This document shows positions 10,868-22,974 of a stretch of 64,000 bases of DNA, in pieces; positions within the stretch are counted from its first letter, which is position 1; each line of letters starts with the position of its first letter. The position numbers and the translations under genes were made by a program. Below the pieces are notes generated by a model, which saw only the letters and a program-made list of their open reading frames with translations, had not been told where the DNA came from and did no database searches. The stretch is taken from positions 46,248,872-46,312,871 of the forward strand of contig CM026397.1 of assembly GCA_014843695.1 (NCBI GenBank), given 5' to 3'. The DNA is from Archivesica marissinica. Taxonomy: Eukaryota > Mollusca > Bivalvia > Venerida > Vesicomyidae.

Positions 10868-11290
10868 ATCTACTTCCACATTGAAGATATTGGTGAAGGA
10901 TTCTGGGATAGGGCTTCAAACTCCATAATTTCATGTTTGGTCAACTTGAGAGATTCAAATCCAATCAGCTGTTCATACTCTAACACTGTGCTGTATGAAT
11001 TTAACATATAATTCTTATGTGGCAATTCTGGGAATGACGTATCAATCAAATACATTTTATCACACAGTTTTCTTCAAGTTTCTATTGGTATGACAATACA
11101 CTACCCTTTGGTACCTGACCAAATTTGCAAGTAACCAGTTCGACATTCTCAAGCTTCAGAGCTGGAATTATTAACATGCCATTTACTGAAGAGCTATGAT
11201 CATTATCATGATCTTTCCAGTCTACAGTTTCTCCACGAATGGGATTCAACACTGTACTTTTGTTGATATGCTTTGGTGGAGTATTAATTT
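10868..11290 (-). pseudogene. SWIM/YqaJ-type gene relic, region after the zinc finger
   Basis: On the minus strand one frame reads 'VLNPIRGETVDWKDHDN' and then 'KFGQVPKGSVLSYQ'. A shifted frame (11055-10873) reads 'HEIMEFEALSQNPSPISSMW'. This is the order expected between the SWIM finger and the YqaJ nuclease domain in animal proteins of this type, as I remember the family. Several stops interrupt it, and the frame changes near 11055. The nuclease domain that should follow 'W' is not recognisable. Role is inferred only from family resemblance, and the copy cannot make a full protein. Confidence 0.6.
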
Positions 11291-11309
11291 TGGTAATTTA
11301 GAATGCCCA

Positions 11310-11543
11310 CTAAAATTCAAATCTTGTACTTCCTTGCCTCGAAATATTCTTACCGTGGGGTACGTGCCAAGGTTGTGGCTGTGAAGTGTTTGCAATATCT
11401 TCAGGCAGGGCTCTTGCATTTAGCATTTTGCCAACTGATACAGTACTCCAACAATATGCCCACATGCTCCTGTTTGTCCTATGTCGCATCGACATGTTGC
11501 ACGCTAAACTGCTGGTGTGATGTTGGAGGCAAATGTGACCTAA
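11310..11543 (-). pseudogene. SWIM zinc-finger exon relic (frameshifted)
   Basis: The minus-strand frame starting at the acceptor 'atatcgtttag' reads, after one in-frame stop, 'RATCRCDIGQTGACGHIVG'. This is a perfect SWIM finger (CxC, seven residues, CxH), a zinc-binding fold for DNA or protein contacts. About 20 residues later homology moves to another frame: 'ALPEDIANTSQPQPWHVPHG'. In related proteins the finger is followed by a similar tryptophan-histidine-proline segment. The nonsense codon plus frameshift mark it as a pseudogene unless the assembly is wrong here. Confidence 0.7.
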
Positions 11544-11650
11544 ACGATATACAATGTATTCATATTGTTAAAATCTGTTTTTATAAATGGTATATAAGAC
11601 ACATTATAAATTACACATTAATACATATTTTATTTAGAAAAACTGAAGAA

Positions 11651-11757
11651 TAAACTTACCGAAATGAATGATAGCAATTCCATATACAGTTGGATTGCCG
11701 TTACAAACCATAGCATAGAATACCATAGAAGAAGTATGGTCCTCACCAAAACAAAAC
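11651..11757 (-). pseudogene. Exon-like piece upstream of the SWIM exon
   Basis: It is bounded by an acceptor 'gttgcttgcag' and a strong donor 'gtaagt'. It reads without stops, including 'VCNGNPTVYGIAIIHF'. It ends in phase 1, whereas the following SWIM exon reads in phase 0, so the two no longer join in frame. The peptide is not recognised by itself. Position and splice signals tie it to the SWIM relic. Confidence 0.5.
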
Positions 11758-12029
11758 TGCAAGCAACATTCTAGTACCCAAGACTAATTAATTTATTGCA
11801 CCCTATGTTATTTACAAGTGGAGGTCCGGTTCTAAGATAAAATCATACATAAGGAATTGATAACACAAACTGATTCATATTTGTTTATTGGACACCTTTA
11901 TCTGTACAAGTATTGTTGGAAGTAAGCTTAATTCCTTGGAAACAAAGAGATATGAAACCAATAGAAATACCTCTGTCCTCAAGTTAGTCTGTGGTATTAG
12001 ATGAGGAATACATGCTGCAGAATATGATT

Positions 12030-12279
12030 GAATGGAATTACAAAGGTGACTCTTACCTGATAATCCATGGATGTAATTCTAACTAAAATGTGCGAAGCCT
12101 TTGTCAATGAATTTGTTTCCTGATGACTTCTCGTTTTCCTTAATGTAATTTTCAACAAAAGCAAATGAAAATGATGGGATTATATCTAAGTCACGAGAGC
12201 TGTAAGCAGCCATGACTAGGTTCTGCAAACAATCTGTTTGCTCACTAAGCCTCGTTCTGAGAAAATGTTGAATATTCAT
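12030..12279 (-). pseudogene. Possible 5' exon of the SWIM-type relic
   Basis: The open frame reads 'NYIKENEKSSGNKFIDKGFA' and stops soon after. The next frame continues to a donor at 'gattatcag|gtaaga' (about 12058). A charged 'GxKxIxxGxxxF' segment before the SWIM finger is usual in this protein type, as I recall. Support is weaker than for the zinc-finger exon. Confidence 0.35.
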
Positions 12280-12548
12280 GAGATAATATGAAGAGTGGTC
12301 TATGGATGATAGATATATATAAAATGAAAGGGAACTGAAATAAATTGGATATGCTTATACTGCTTATCTTCATTTTTTTATTTTGTACGACTGTTAATAG
12401 TGGATCTATCATTAATCGATTTTCATATACATGTACTAATCTATACTTTAGGTAGCTGTATTAGCCTTCCGGGTCGACTTGCTGTGCCGGTTTCGTAGTT
12501 TTTTCCCAAGTTGTAGCACCAGTACATACAGTCTAGTGACATTCAAGT

Positions 12549-13103
12549 CTTCAGCATAAGAGTGATTGCTTATATGTATTCAGCATAAGAGTGATTGCTT
12601 ATATGTATTCAGCATAAGAGTGATTGCTTATATGTATTCAGCATAGAGTGATTGCTTATATGTATTCAGCATAAGAGTGATTGCTTATATGTATTCAGCA
12701 TAAGAGTGATTGCTTATATGTATTCAGCATAAGAGTGATTGCTTATATGTATTCAGCATAAGAGTGATTGCTTTTATGTATTCAGCATAAGAGTGATTGC
12801 TTATATGTATTCAGCATAAGAGTGATTGCTTTTATGTATTCAGCATAAGAGTGATTGCTTATATGTATTCAGCATAAGAGTGATTGCTTATATGTATTCA
12901 GCATAAGAGTGATTGCTTTTATGTATTCAGCATAAGAGTGATTGCTTTTATGTATTCAGCATAAGAGTGATTGCTTTTATGTATTCAGCATAAGAGTGAT
13001 TGCTTTTATGTATTCAGCATAAGAGTGATTGCTTATATGTATTCAGCATAGAGTGATTGCTTATATGTATTCAACATAAGAGTGATTGCTTATATGTATT
13101 CAA
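12549..13103. repeat. 29-bp minisatellite, about 19 copies
   Basis: The unit is 'tattcagcataagagtg' then 'attgcttatatg'. Variants differ at one base ('cttttatg' or 'cttatatg') and two copies lack two bases ('gcatagagtg'). There are no spacers between copies, so it is not CRISPR-like. Confidence 0.95.
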
Positions 13104-13929
13104 GATATCAATGTGTCTTTGAGTAAGCTGATAATTTAACAAATATGTCTTATATCAAAGATATTCCATTATACATGAGTATATACATAACAATGTATAC
13201 CTTGTAAGCGGTAACATGTACAGTACGTATGCCGTTCCGGTTCGTGGGTGGTTACATTAGCCTATAACCGACGTATGCCGTATCATGTATTACGGACGGG
13301 TACCGTTTCATACATAAGACAGGTTATATTTTACGGCGACATTTATATCATATATGTACATACATGACCAAATAAAGTAAATACATTCAATGTAAGCAAC
13401 ACTATAACATGGCGTAGACTCCTCATTCAAGTGTAGCGTGTTTCGCAATCGAGCGAACTAAACGTGTATAACTAAGTTACCAATTAAATAATTTACAATG
13501 AATGAAGCCATGTCAATAATGAACTTGTTTCGCAATCAAGCGAAAGTAAACTGTATGTATACTAAACACACACAACCGGATCAATAATTTATACAACCAG
13601 GTACAGAACCGTCTGTAGAATTATTACATAATAACCACCAAAGACTTTCTGCACAATCGGGCACATAATTGACATTGAGAATCGTAGCCAAATTACCGCT
13701 AAAATTAAATCTAGAAAATACGTAAAACAATTTACAGTAAAACGATCACTAGAAAATCCACTTACTTTATATCCGCTATGCACGTTTTGTGACACACACA
13801 CGTGGCTCAAATGTCGCATTGTCTTGTCCTCTTGTCACGTGTCTGTTAATATGTGGTGTATCTGTCTTTGGTTGCGTTACTTTTGATCAATGCTTGTCAC
13901 GCCATTCGACTATCACATAAAACACGGAC
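13104..13929. other. Spacer with fragments of SINE family S5
   Basis: 'gtttcgcaatcgagcgaac' (about 13430) and 'ttgtttcgcaatcaagcg' (about 13528) are S5 tails. A block with repeated 'ccgttccggt' and 'gtatgccgt' pieces lies at 13230-13310. No gene is visible. Confidence 0.45.
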
Positions 13930-14902
13930 TTTTCATGGGAATAGATAATGTCCGTGTTCTAAGCTGATTAGTTTACATGGCAATAGATAATGTCCGTGTT
14001 CTAAGCTGATTAGTTTACATGGCAATAGATAATGTCCGTGTTCTAAGCTGATTAGTTTACATGGGAATAGATAATGTCCGTGTTCTAAGCTGACTAGTTT
14101 ACATGGGAATAGATAATGTCCGTGTTCTAAGCTGATTAGTTTACATGGGAATAGATAATGTCCGTGTTCTAAGCTGACTAGTTTACATGGGAATAGATAA
14201 TGTCCGTGTTCTAAGCTGATTAGTTTACATGGGAATAGATAATGTCCGTGTTCTAAGCTGATTAGTTTACATGGGAATAGATAATGTCCGTGTTCTAAGC
14301 TGATTAGTTTACATGGGAATAGATAATGTCCGTGTTCTAAGCTGATAGTTTACATGGGAATAGATAATGTCCGTGTTCTAAGCTGATTAGTTTACATGGG
14401 AATAGATAATGTCCGTGTTCTAAGCTGATAGTTTACATGGAATAAAACCCAAAGAATAGATAATGTCCGTGTTCTAAGCTGATAGTTACATGGAATAGAT
14501 AATGTCCGTGTTCTAAGCTGACTAGTTTACATGGGAATAGATAATGTCCGTGTTCTAAGCTGATTAGTTTACATGGGAATAGATAATGTCCGTGTTCTAA
14601 GCTGATAGTTTACATGGGAATAGATAATGTCCGTGTTCTAAGCTGATTAGTTTACATGGCAATAGATAATGTCCGTGTTCTAAGCTGATTAGTTTACATG
14701 GGAATAGATAATGTCCGTGTTCTAAGCTGATTAGTTTACATGGGAATAGATAATGTCCGTGTTCTAAGCTGATTAGTTTACATGGCAATAGATAATGTCC
14801 GTGTTCTAAGCTGATTAGTTTACATGGCAATAGATAATGTCCGTGTTCTAAGCTGATTAGTTTACATGGGAATAGATAATGTCCGTGTTCTAAGCTGATT
14901 AT
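13930..14902. repeat. 42-bp minisatellite, about 23 copies
   Basis: The unit is 'catgggaatagataatgtcc' then 'gtgttctaagctgattagttta'. It begins inside 'cacggacttttcatggg' and ends at 'gctgattatttagtg'. Scattered one-base deletions ('gctgatagttta') and one copy with extra bases near 14450 break the period. A 77-codon minus ORF here is a by-product. Confidence 0.95.
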
Positions 14903-15427
14903 TTAGTGTGTAATAGTGTGGCCCTGGAATGTGGTTTTGTTGCAATCAGTTGCACACCAATACAACCAACTATTTTATTCCTGGCTGCTATGAACCATGC
15001 AACGTTTTAAAATGTTTCCCTATATACATGAAACTTGGATAGTCTTATATCACCATACCTCCACTTAAACTTACACAATCAACTTAATACCTGTATAATT
15101 GAATATATGTTTTCATTGATTGTAAAACACCGTTATAAAAATGAGAAAATGAGACCCCACCATAGGGTCATAAATACTATGGCAATTAATTCAAGTCATT
15201 TTGTGACACGGTCACCCATTCAACTATTAACTGGGCTTGGCGTTGTTTTGATTTCGGTAAACGGGCGAGTATTGGCGACCGTACATCTAAATATGAATCA
15301 GTCATCAGCATCAGCATCAATCACTACATATTATGACATAGTCATCCTGGTAATATTAGTTATTTTTATCGATTTATTTTGTACAATTTCAGACTTACTT
15401 TAATCCATAAACTAAAGGACCGAAACT
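14903..15427. other. Spacer
   Basis: A 122-codon plus ORF (15035-15403) shows no known domain; its C-terminal third is hydrophobic. I do not call a gene. Confidence 0.35.
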
Positions 15428-16172
15428 AAATATGTACGCGTTCCAAGCGACCAAACACGTGGGGTAGACGCGTTCCAAGCGACCAAACACGTGGGGTAGA
15501 CGCGTTCCAAGCCACCAAACACGTGGGGTAGACGCGTTCCAAGCCACCAAATACGTGGGGTAGACGCGTTCCAAGCCACCAAACACGTGGGGTAGACGCG
15601 TTCCAAGCGACCAAACACGTGGGGTAGACGCGTTCCAAGCCAACAAACACGTGGGGTAGACGCGTTCCAAGCCACCAAACACGTGGGGTAGACGCGTTCC
15701 AAGCCACCAAACACGTGGGGTAGACGCGTTCCAAGCCACCAAACACGTGGGGTAGACGCGTTCCAAGCGACCAAACACGTGGGGTAGACGCGTTCCAAGC
15801 CACCAAACACGTGGGGTAGACGCGTTCCAAGCCACAAACACGTGGGGTAGACGCGTTCCAAGCGACCAAACACGTGGGGTAGACGCGTTCCAAGCGACCA
15901 AACACGTGGGGTAGACGCGTTCCAAGCCACCAAACACGTGGGGTAGACGCGTTCCAAGCCACCAATCACGTGGGGTAGACGCGTTCCAAGCGACCAAACA
16001 CGTGGGGTAGACGCGTTCCAAGCGACCAAACACGTGGGGTAGACGCGTTCCAAGCGTCCAAACACGTGGGGTAGACGCGTTCCAAGCCACCAAACACGTG
16101 GGGTAGACGCGTTCCAAGCCACGAAACACGTGGGGTAGACGCGTTCCAAGCCACCAAACACGTGGGGTAGAA
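15428..16172. repeat. 33-bp minisatellite, about 22 copies
   Basis: The unit is 'gtagacgcgttccaagccac' then 'caaacacgtgggg'. It is GC-rich compared with its surroundings, and each copy holds ACGCGT and CACGTG. The main variation alternates 'gccacc' with 'gcgacc'. Since 33 is a multiple of three and the minus strand has no stop codon in the unit, all three minus frames stay open for 179-249 codons. They are shadows of the repeat. Confidence 0.95.
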
Positions 16173-16175
16173 TAG

Positions 16176-16640
16176 TTTCTATTTCAGGAATTTTTATACT
16201 AATATGTTTTGTTTATTTATATTTAAAACACTATCGTGACGTCATACCTTTGTACTTGCAGTTCATTATTATTAATATTTGGCTGCTGTCAAAAGGCCAG
16301 AGTATTGTATTATATTTAATCCTACAGGTACATGTACGAAACAAACAATTTTTGTTGTAAACTCAATAAAGTTCACACTTTAATTCTGCAGAATACCTAT
16401 GTTATGACTCATAATAGAGAAATGGTAAGAGAGGGTAACCAATGAAAATGATTTGGAGAGAACTATTGCTAAAATGATGTACATTTAAATGCGTATTTAA
16501 TATGGAGTGGGTAATGATGGGCTAGATAGGGTTAAAAGGCATGACATACATATATAAATGTCATGAAGATATACCTAGAGTTTCCATTCCTTAATAACTG
16601 TTAAAATACATTGTTATCAATAGTGCTATTTAAAAGATGA
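16176..16640. other. AT-rich spacer
   Basis: No feature was recognised. Confidence 0.4.
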
Positions 16641-16669
16641 TACTGCCTAGTGGAATATGTGTATGTGGA

Positions 16670-16870
16670 GTGTGGGGCTAGATCATTTATGTGCATGCTG
16701 ATCTGGGTCCTCGCAGTCCACCATGGTTTATATGAACAGTGTATGCCCAGATCACACTGTATTGATGTGGATGCTGATCTGGGTCCTCGCAGTCCACCAT
16801 GGTTTATATCAACAATGAATGCCCAGATCACACTGCATTGATGTGCATGCTGATCTGGGTCTTCTGTTTG
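16670..16870. repeat. 76-bp tandem repeat, 2.3 copies, in a dispersed repeat
   Basis: 'tgctgatctgggtc' recurs at 16696, 16772 and 16848, with 'gcagtccaccatggttta' between. The following 200 bases ('ctctgatcagactgcgagta') look like a dispersed repeat rather than a gene. Confidence 0.85.
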
Positions 16871-17442
16871 TACCGGAACTAAGACACAATATGCATTCAA
16901 TATTAAAGAACTTGAGTTTGGTTAAAGCAGTATCTACACATTATGATCAAGGTCTGCATCACTCGTTCCATATATTCGTCAAGATCCAAAGCCTGTGCAA
17001 GTGCAATGCGAAGACTCTGATCAGACTGCGAGTATGCGCTGACATTTCTAAGTACGGTATGCACATTATCCAAATGTTGGCACATGCTGCAAGACCACTT
17101 TTCTCATGTTGTTCACGTTTGAGTTAATTTCTTGACCACTTATGTTAAGTTATTGAAAATTGATAAGAACTCGACCCCTAATTGTCCTTACCACAATACT
17201 TACTATTATAATGCACGCATGTTTTGTTGGCTTTGCTAAAGAATGTGGCTGCAAAACAGTCGTATGTCAAGTTACTATCTATATATAGTTAATATCTCTT
17301 TCTATGTTCTGTAACACCATATTTTAAACTTAAAACCTTTGTGTTTTGGTAAAACAAAAATTGTGTTGTGTCTCCTGAAAAGTTTTCCAAAACGTAGTTA
17401 CGACAGCCTTTCGTTCAACCCTCGAGATCGTGTTAAAAACAA

Positions 17443-17553
17443 TTCGCAGGTTCGATTCCCCGTCTGATCCTATTAATATTAACAATCTTTATGATTGGAG
17501 ATCTCGTGTCGGTGCTTTACACTGTGCCCGTAACGGAACCAGATGAGACTATG
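17443..17553 (+). mobile_element. SINE family S1 fragment
   Basis: Begins at the B box ('gcaggttcgattcccc'), keeps 'gtcggtgctttacactgtgc' and ends at 'gatgagactatg'. The A box and 3' half are absent. Confidence 0.75.
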
Positions 17554-18289
17554 TAACGCTTCCGAAATCTACGAGATATGCTGGCGAAAGGAGGGATTTG
17601 AGAAAAACAACAACAGGCAATGCAACAACCCAGAGTTGCGATGTGCAGCGTCTGGTGTTTTATTAAGACGTTATGTGTACCATTTCGTACCACAAAACAG
17701 GTATTATGATTCAGCTATTACCCACCCTGAAATGGCTCCAGATGTCAGGAAATAGCGTTCACGATATATTCCCCTCCGGGGGAGCATGCCCAATATGACG
17801 CCCCTAGGCAAGTCGCACTTCTAGTGCTCTTATTAGGATAAAATTCCGGCGACGGCTGCGTATTGCAGTCCAAAATAACAGCAAACCTCCACTAATAATA
17901 GTTTCTGCCAAATTCGCAAGTGTGATCACACATGTTTATATGACACTTATTAAAACATCTACGTAATCAAGTGTATCGTGTCATCTCATGTCATAGATGT
18001 GTGAACGTTTCAATCATACAATAATTATTGATATGTACATGTTAATAACCAACATAGATCATCAGAGCAATTCTATAAATCATGCATACAATTATTTAAT
18101 ATTCATAATGAAATGTGTAGATTTTGAAATGAAATCATGCCACATTTCTTACTTCACTGCAATTTAAAATAAATCGATAATCATTGTCTATTATGAATGA
18201 CCATTTTCTCCCCCTGCAATTTTAATGCAAGTTCCGAGTAAATATAGCATATGTTATACATGTATCTCCTTTCATTCTTGTAATATGGC
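17554..18289. other. Spacer
   Basis: A 70-codon plus ORF (17543-17755) starts inside the SINE fragment and shows no known domain. The remainder is AT-rich and empty. Confidence 0.4.
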
Positions 18290-18299
18290 GGTGAACTCA

Positions 18300-18362
18300 G
18301 TAATGAGACCACCCGCTAATAAGACCACATTTATGAAGTCCCATAGGTGGTCTTATTATAGG
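18300..18362. repeat. Small inverted repeat (hairpin)
   Basis: 'taatgagaccacc' and 'ggtggtcttatta' form a stem of about 13 pairs around a 30-base loop. Similar 'cttaatagaggt' sequences occur at 21425 and 34535, suggesting a small hairpin element. Confidence 0.55.
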
Positions 18363-18439
18363 GGTTTTACTTATAACAAATACATCATTGATCAATACGT
18401 TTAAAGTCGATTAGACTACGTCCGTAATTACAAGGGCAA

Positions 18440-18600
18440 CACTCACACCCACCCGCCCATATTCGCGTGACCTTGCACCGTGCGATGGTTACCTTCCATC
18501 ACGTCGGAGATGCTTGGAAACAGATTTGATGACGTCGATGATCTCCCCGTTTGTTGTCCACGAAGACATCCATGACCTTCCAGCCGAGGACTACATCCTT
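18440..18600 (-). other. Possible decayed coding fragment
   Basis: The minus strand reads 'GWKVMDVFVDNKRGD', then, one frame over, 'EIIDVIKSVSKHLRRDG' ending before 'gtaacc'. Composition and CpG content differ from the AT-rich surroundings. I do not recognise a family, and a frame change is needed, so this is tentative. Confidence 0.25.
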
Positions 18601-19342
18601 TTGATTATTGGATATCCATTATTCTATTTTTGGATATACATACATAACGAATAAATAGCAAAACGGCGCTCCATAAATGTCTGGAAAGGAAACGTGTAAA
18701 ACATTCTGGAGAATATGTTGCAAAAATGTACACACTCATCAAATGTACTTGGAGCATTTTGTGTAACCACTAAAACGAAAAAGAAATTGTTAAATTTTGA
18801 TGTGTAAAAACTGTGTGTTCACTCAACCAGACACTTCGTAACCATAGTGATAGTATAATGTGATTGGTTATACATATTGTCAACATTGTAACTTTTGAAT
18901 TCGATGCATTATTTATAAGTTCACGTGCATTCAACATTTCAAGTAAAACTACACAGCAATAAAGCAAAACGTTATGCCAATCGTCCTGAAACGTTTCGAT
19001 CACCCATATTTATCACAACAAACGGACATGAAAACATGACTTCCAATCATTAGTTCTCATAATCTGAAATAAAATATTGACAGTAATAATAAGTAGTACG
19101 AACAATATCTAATGAAGTAGTAATGAACACGACTTAGACCCATGATACATCGGATGTAGACAAATCTCATTAAAGGAGCACTTTGTGTTAGATATTCATG
19201 AACAACTTATAATACCCCATAGCCATAACCAATTAATATCCAAAACTAGGAAAATAAGGTCTTGTGCAAGACGTGAAATCGCTACTGCAAATGTTGAACG
19301 CCAAGATTCTTTCTGAGCAATAACATCCGTTTGTTCCTTTAT

Positions 19343-19569
19343 TATACTAGAGGACATAGAACCCGCACACTTCGGATACGTGTGTTTTTACATGAAAAAC
19401 AAAAACTATGCAAATACATAGTTTTAAACATTTTGGAATATTTTTTGTTGTTCAGTTTGTTCTTTGTAATAAAGATGTGATATATCTTTTAATGAAATCC
19501 TTCGTATTTCGTTTTCATGCAATACTAATCATATAATGTAGATGTGCGTGTTCTATGTCCTCTAGTATA
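19343..19569. mobile_element. 227-bp MITE with 27-bp terminal inverted repeats
   Basis: 'tatactagaggacatagaac' at the left end is matched by 'gttctatgtcctctagtata' at the right end, and the match runs further inward ('ccgcaca' against 'tgtgcgt') with one mismatch. TA at both edges fits a TA target site. There is no ORF. It is probably mobilised by a Tc1/mariner-type enzyme, but its ends do not match the Tc1 element at 8184-9921. Confidence 0.8.
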
Positions 19570-20943
19570 CTATTTGTTTCAAAGCGACAAGCTCCTTTAA
19601 AGTCTAAACACAATGTTTTGAATACATCTAATGGATATACAGTCAATTATATCAATTTCGGAACTGATAAGAGAAGATTAATTATTATTTCATCGATACT
19701 GTCTCAAGCTACATCCATTTGTTTAACAATGTCCTCCCAAGATGAAAAGTGGGTACTCACATAATACAAGTACGTGCCATCGAATGTGTTACTAGTGTAA
19801 CGATTAGTCGATCAATATCATACATGACAGATAAACTGATTACCCGATACAAATATTACTAGCATCATTACACAATAATATTGGTCTACAGTATTTCGAT
19901 TCCACAATGTTTATGGAAATGTACCACATCTAACGACGTAACAAATTGTGCACAATTGTAGTAACCCAGACAGACATAGTTTATTTATAACATCTCAAAT
20001 GCATAAACCACTAAAAATGAATTATGAGAGACAGCGAGTATTAAAACATATATGTACATAGAAGAAATGTTATTTTCCAATTTGTTCATCATTGTACAAC
20101 ATATATATATACATAAAGGCATTCACGTGAAAAATATGTGAATGTCAGTGATTTATATACAGTATTGACGATATCTTCATATGATACATTATAATTTACA
20201 TTCTCATTACATATCTATTTACAGCTCAAGTCATACAAAGCAAATGATAACCTAATCATTATCAAATGAAATCTAAATTCGGAATTGAACAAAATGCACA
20301 ACAATTTAGTTAAGACATAAAATATGACCATAATATATGTACAGACGTTTTCTGCGTAGTAATACATTTTATGACAAGTTTTTGAACTGTATTTAACTAT
20401 TATTGCACTATACATGATATCATGGCCTGTGTTCCTGTCTGTCAATGTTTCATTTTTCTTCTGGCAAAACGTTGATATGATCTGCAGAAACGTAATACTT
20501 CTGAGTTAACGGTTTGGGTGTTAAGTAAATATATTTATGACGGACAAGGCAAAATATACCAACGCCAGTTCCCCCGGCTAACGATATCATTAAATTTCTC
20601 AATATTGCAACAAGATGAAAATTTCATGAATAATTTTGCTGAAGAGATTTGATCTGCGAGTTTCATAAAACAGACATTTTAATAATACGTGTGCTTCATC
20701 CTCGACCTCGTTAGAGCCTAAAAAGCACATCCTTTCAATGACAGGAAGTGCACTTCAGCGTCCAGTCTCAATTCGAAAAGAGGCTGCGCATGATTTATAT
20801 GTACAACACAATAAAGTTGGCATGTAATACACTTATTAATAAACCAAAACTATATTTCCTTTTAAGCTACATAATTTATATACATGCATGCAACTATAGT
20901 ACAACTATATAATAATTATATGACAATATTTTTATAAATGTAT
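19570..20943. other. AT-rich spacer
   Basis: Three short ORFs lack any supporting motif. No repeats were recognised. Confidence 0.4.
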
Positions 20944-21216
20944 TTTACATTTATTTATCGTCGCTACCGGTTGCCCATATGAGCGGCGCCTCCTGAAGAG
21001 ATTGGTCATTTTAGATTATGGAAGATAGTGCAATGATACAGATAGAGATCCATTCCAGAATCTCCTCTGGTTCTTTTACGTGCACAGTGTCTCGGCTTAA
21101 AGTCCCACCTGAATGACTGTTAATTTTATTAAGGTCAGACGGGGGGTCGAACCTGCGATCGCTGGATTCCCAGTCCAATGTGTTAACCACTGGACTACAT
21201 ATCCGTCTGTCTGGGC
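20944..21216 (-). mobile_element. tRNA-headed SINE, family S1
   Basis: The minus strand runs from 'cagacggatatgtagtcc' through the B box 'gcaggttcgaccccc' to the tail ending 'gacgataaataaat'. It lacks the 'cggtgctttacacc' block in the middle. Confidence 0.85.
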
Positions 21217-22423
21217 TACACGTTATCACAACATCTTTAACATCCTTTCCCGTCGTGTCTACATGTTGGTTGGAGACCAAGTTTGGGAAGCAAGAATTCA
21301 ATATAGAGCACTGTGTGTATGTCTATATGAAATTGAAAACCAAATAGCTAACACAAATGCAACAAAATGAAAATGAAGGCCTCGGTCGCTAACCCGAGTT
21401 GAAAAGCTGAAATGGCTATAAAATATGTTGCTTAATAGAGGTGACATGCTTGACAGTACATTGCAAAATATCAACAATCTGAGTCGTGTGGTTTCTGAGA
21501 AGAATATTTTAAAGAGTTGTATAATATAAGTCTATGCAAACTAGGATCAGCATTTGTGAAAACTTAGTAGTGGATGATGGTACATGTATATGCAAAATAT
21601 CAAACTCTGTGTCATAGGGTGAACTACTTTCAGTATTCTGATATATATTTCATATGTTTAATTGTGTATTAACTTGATAAGAGATATATCACGTGCAACT
21701 ATCTCGCTTGTGACTAGCATTACTTTCCTTCTTGAAATCAGCATAGTGTTGTAGTTTACATCTGCACATAATTTATGTTGTTATAGTCGAGTAGTGTTTA
21801 GCAGAACTTTAAGTTAGTAGAAAGTATGACTTACATCCCTTAGACCATCTAGTTTAATTCTAGTTAATTGTGTCCCTTGATTAAGACAGTTCTGCACGTG
21901 ATCACTAGCCAATGACACGGTTACTGACATCCGCCATATTGTGGAAGATGTAAACAGAAGCCATAAGTTTATGTGCTACAACTAATTATCCATCCTTGTG
22001 GATATATATTTAAATACCTTCAGGTAAACATGTATTCTTAAATCATAAATGTATACTCTTTGAAGTGTATTGAATTATTTGCACAATATCGCCCTTGATC
22101 AAATGTGATTTGTTAAATCGTTATGTATTGACTGGTAAGAATGTGTATGTATGTTTTACAGGATCGTATCTGTCGTTTGCAAATACAAAGTTGAACATGA
22201 AACCCCAGTCTTGTTGTTTAACCCGAGATGGCTGAGCGGGCCGGCGACATCTGGGTAATGTGATTTTTGAGAAGGAGATATTTAAAGAGTTTTACTATAT
22301 AAGCAAACTGTGTGGCGTCTACAGTGGGGTGAACTTAAATATGACCTCAGAATCACAATTTGGTCCACTACATGCTAAATATCAAAGATCTGTTTTGTTG
22401 CTTGTTTTTTGGAGTTTAGCGTA
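21217..22423. other. Spacer with dispersed-repeat fragments
   Basis: Two related fragments (about 21410-21530 and 22195-22345) share phrases such as 'tttctgagaag' or 'ttttgagaagg' followed by 'ttaaagagtt'. They look like copies of one unnamed dispersed repeat. No gene was seen. Confidence 0.45.
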
Positions 22424-22640
22424 GCACCAACAGCTTATGTTATATGTGGCGACTGTCCAGATATTATTGGTTGAGGAAGACCCATGATGCCACCCCGATC
22501 AGTATTTAGGGCATGCGCGGGAAAACGGGTAGACACCGAACTATAGCTTCCTCACTTGAAATAATTCGACAACCCCCAATGGGAGTCGAACCTGTAGCGG
22601 TGCGTGGCAAGAGATTTGAAGTCAGAGCAACCAAAACGTT
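22424..22640 (-). mobile_element. tRNA-headed SINE, family S4, longest copy
   Basis: On the minus strand the B box 'acaggttcgactccc' is followed by the body. The plus-strand body includes 'gcaccaacagcttatg', also present at 28875. Family members at 2404 and 47165 are shorter. Confidence 0.75.
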
Positions 22641-22974
22641 CGTACCAAGTTTATTGATGAATATTTACGACTTGCGTGCAATACTCATGGCCGGTCATAT
22701 TCAAGGAATTTCAATTCTTTTTTTAAAATCATAGACCAATATTAACGCAATATGTATGGCTTATTCTTTCTAGGTATGGATGTTATCAGTTGACAATAAG
22801 AATAAGTGTCATGTCCTGGAATGTCTGAACATGTATTAGCTGTCATTAAACATTTGCAAAACACTATCTCACTTTCAAGTAAAAAGAATTTCTTCTATGC
22901 CTTCCAATGAATGATAGCATTTTCTCAGTGCAAGTTTTTAAACAGTGAAAGATGGCATTTTCTCTGTCACTGCT
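22641..22974. other. AT-rich spacer
   Basis: No feature was recognised before the H2 element. Confidence 0.4.

Noticed and set aside
12549..13103. CRISPR-like regular repeats
   Set aside because: No unique spacers between units, and the setting is a eukaryotic genome.
15395..16161. Minus-strand ORFs of 179-249 codons
   Set aside because: All three minus frames are open across the 33-bp array, which cannot all be coding and is explained by the repeat.
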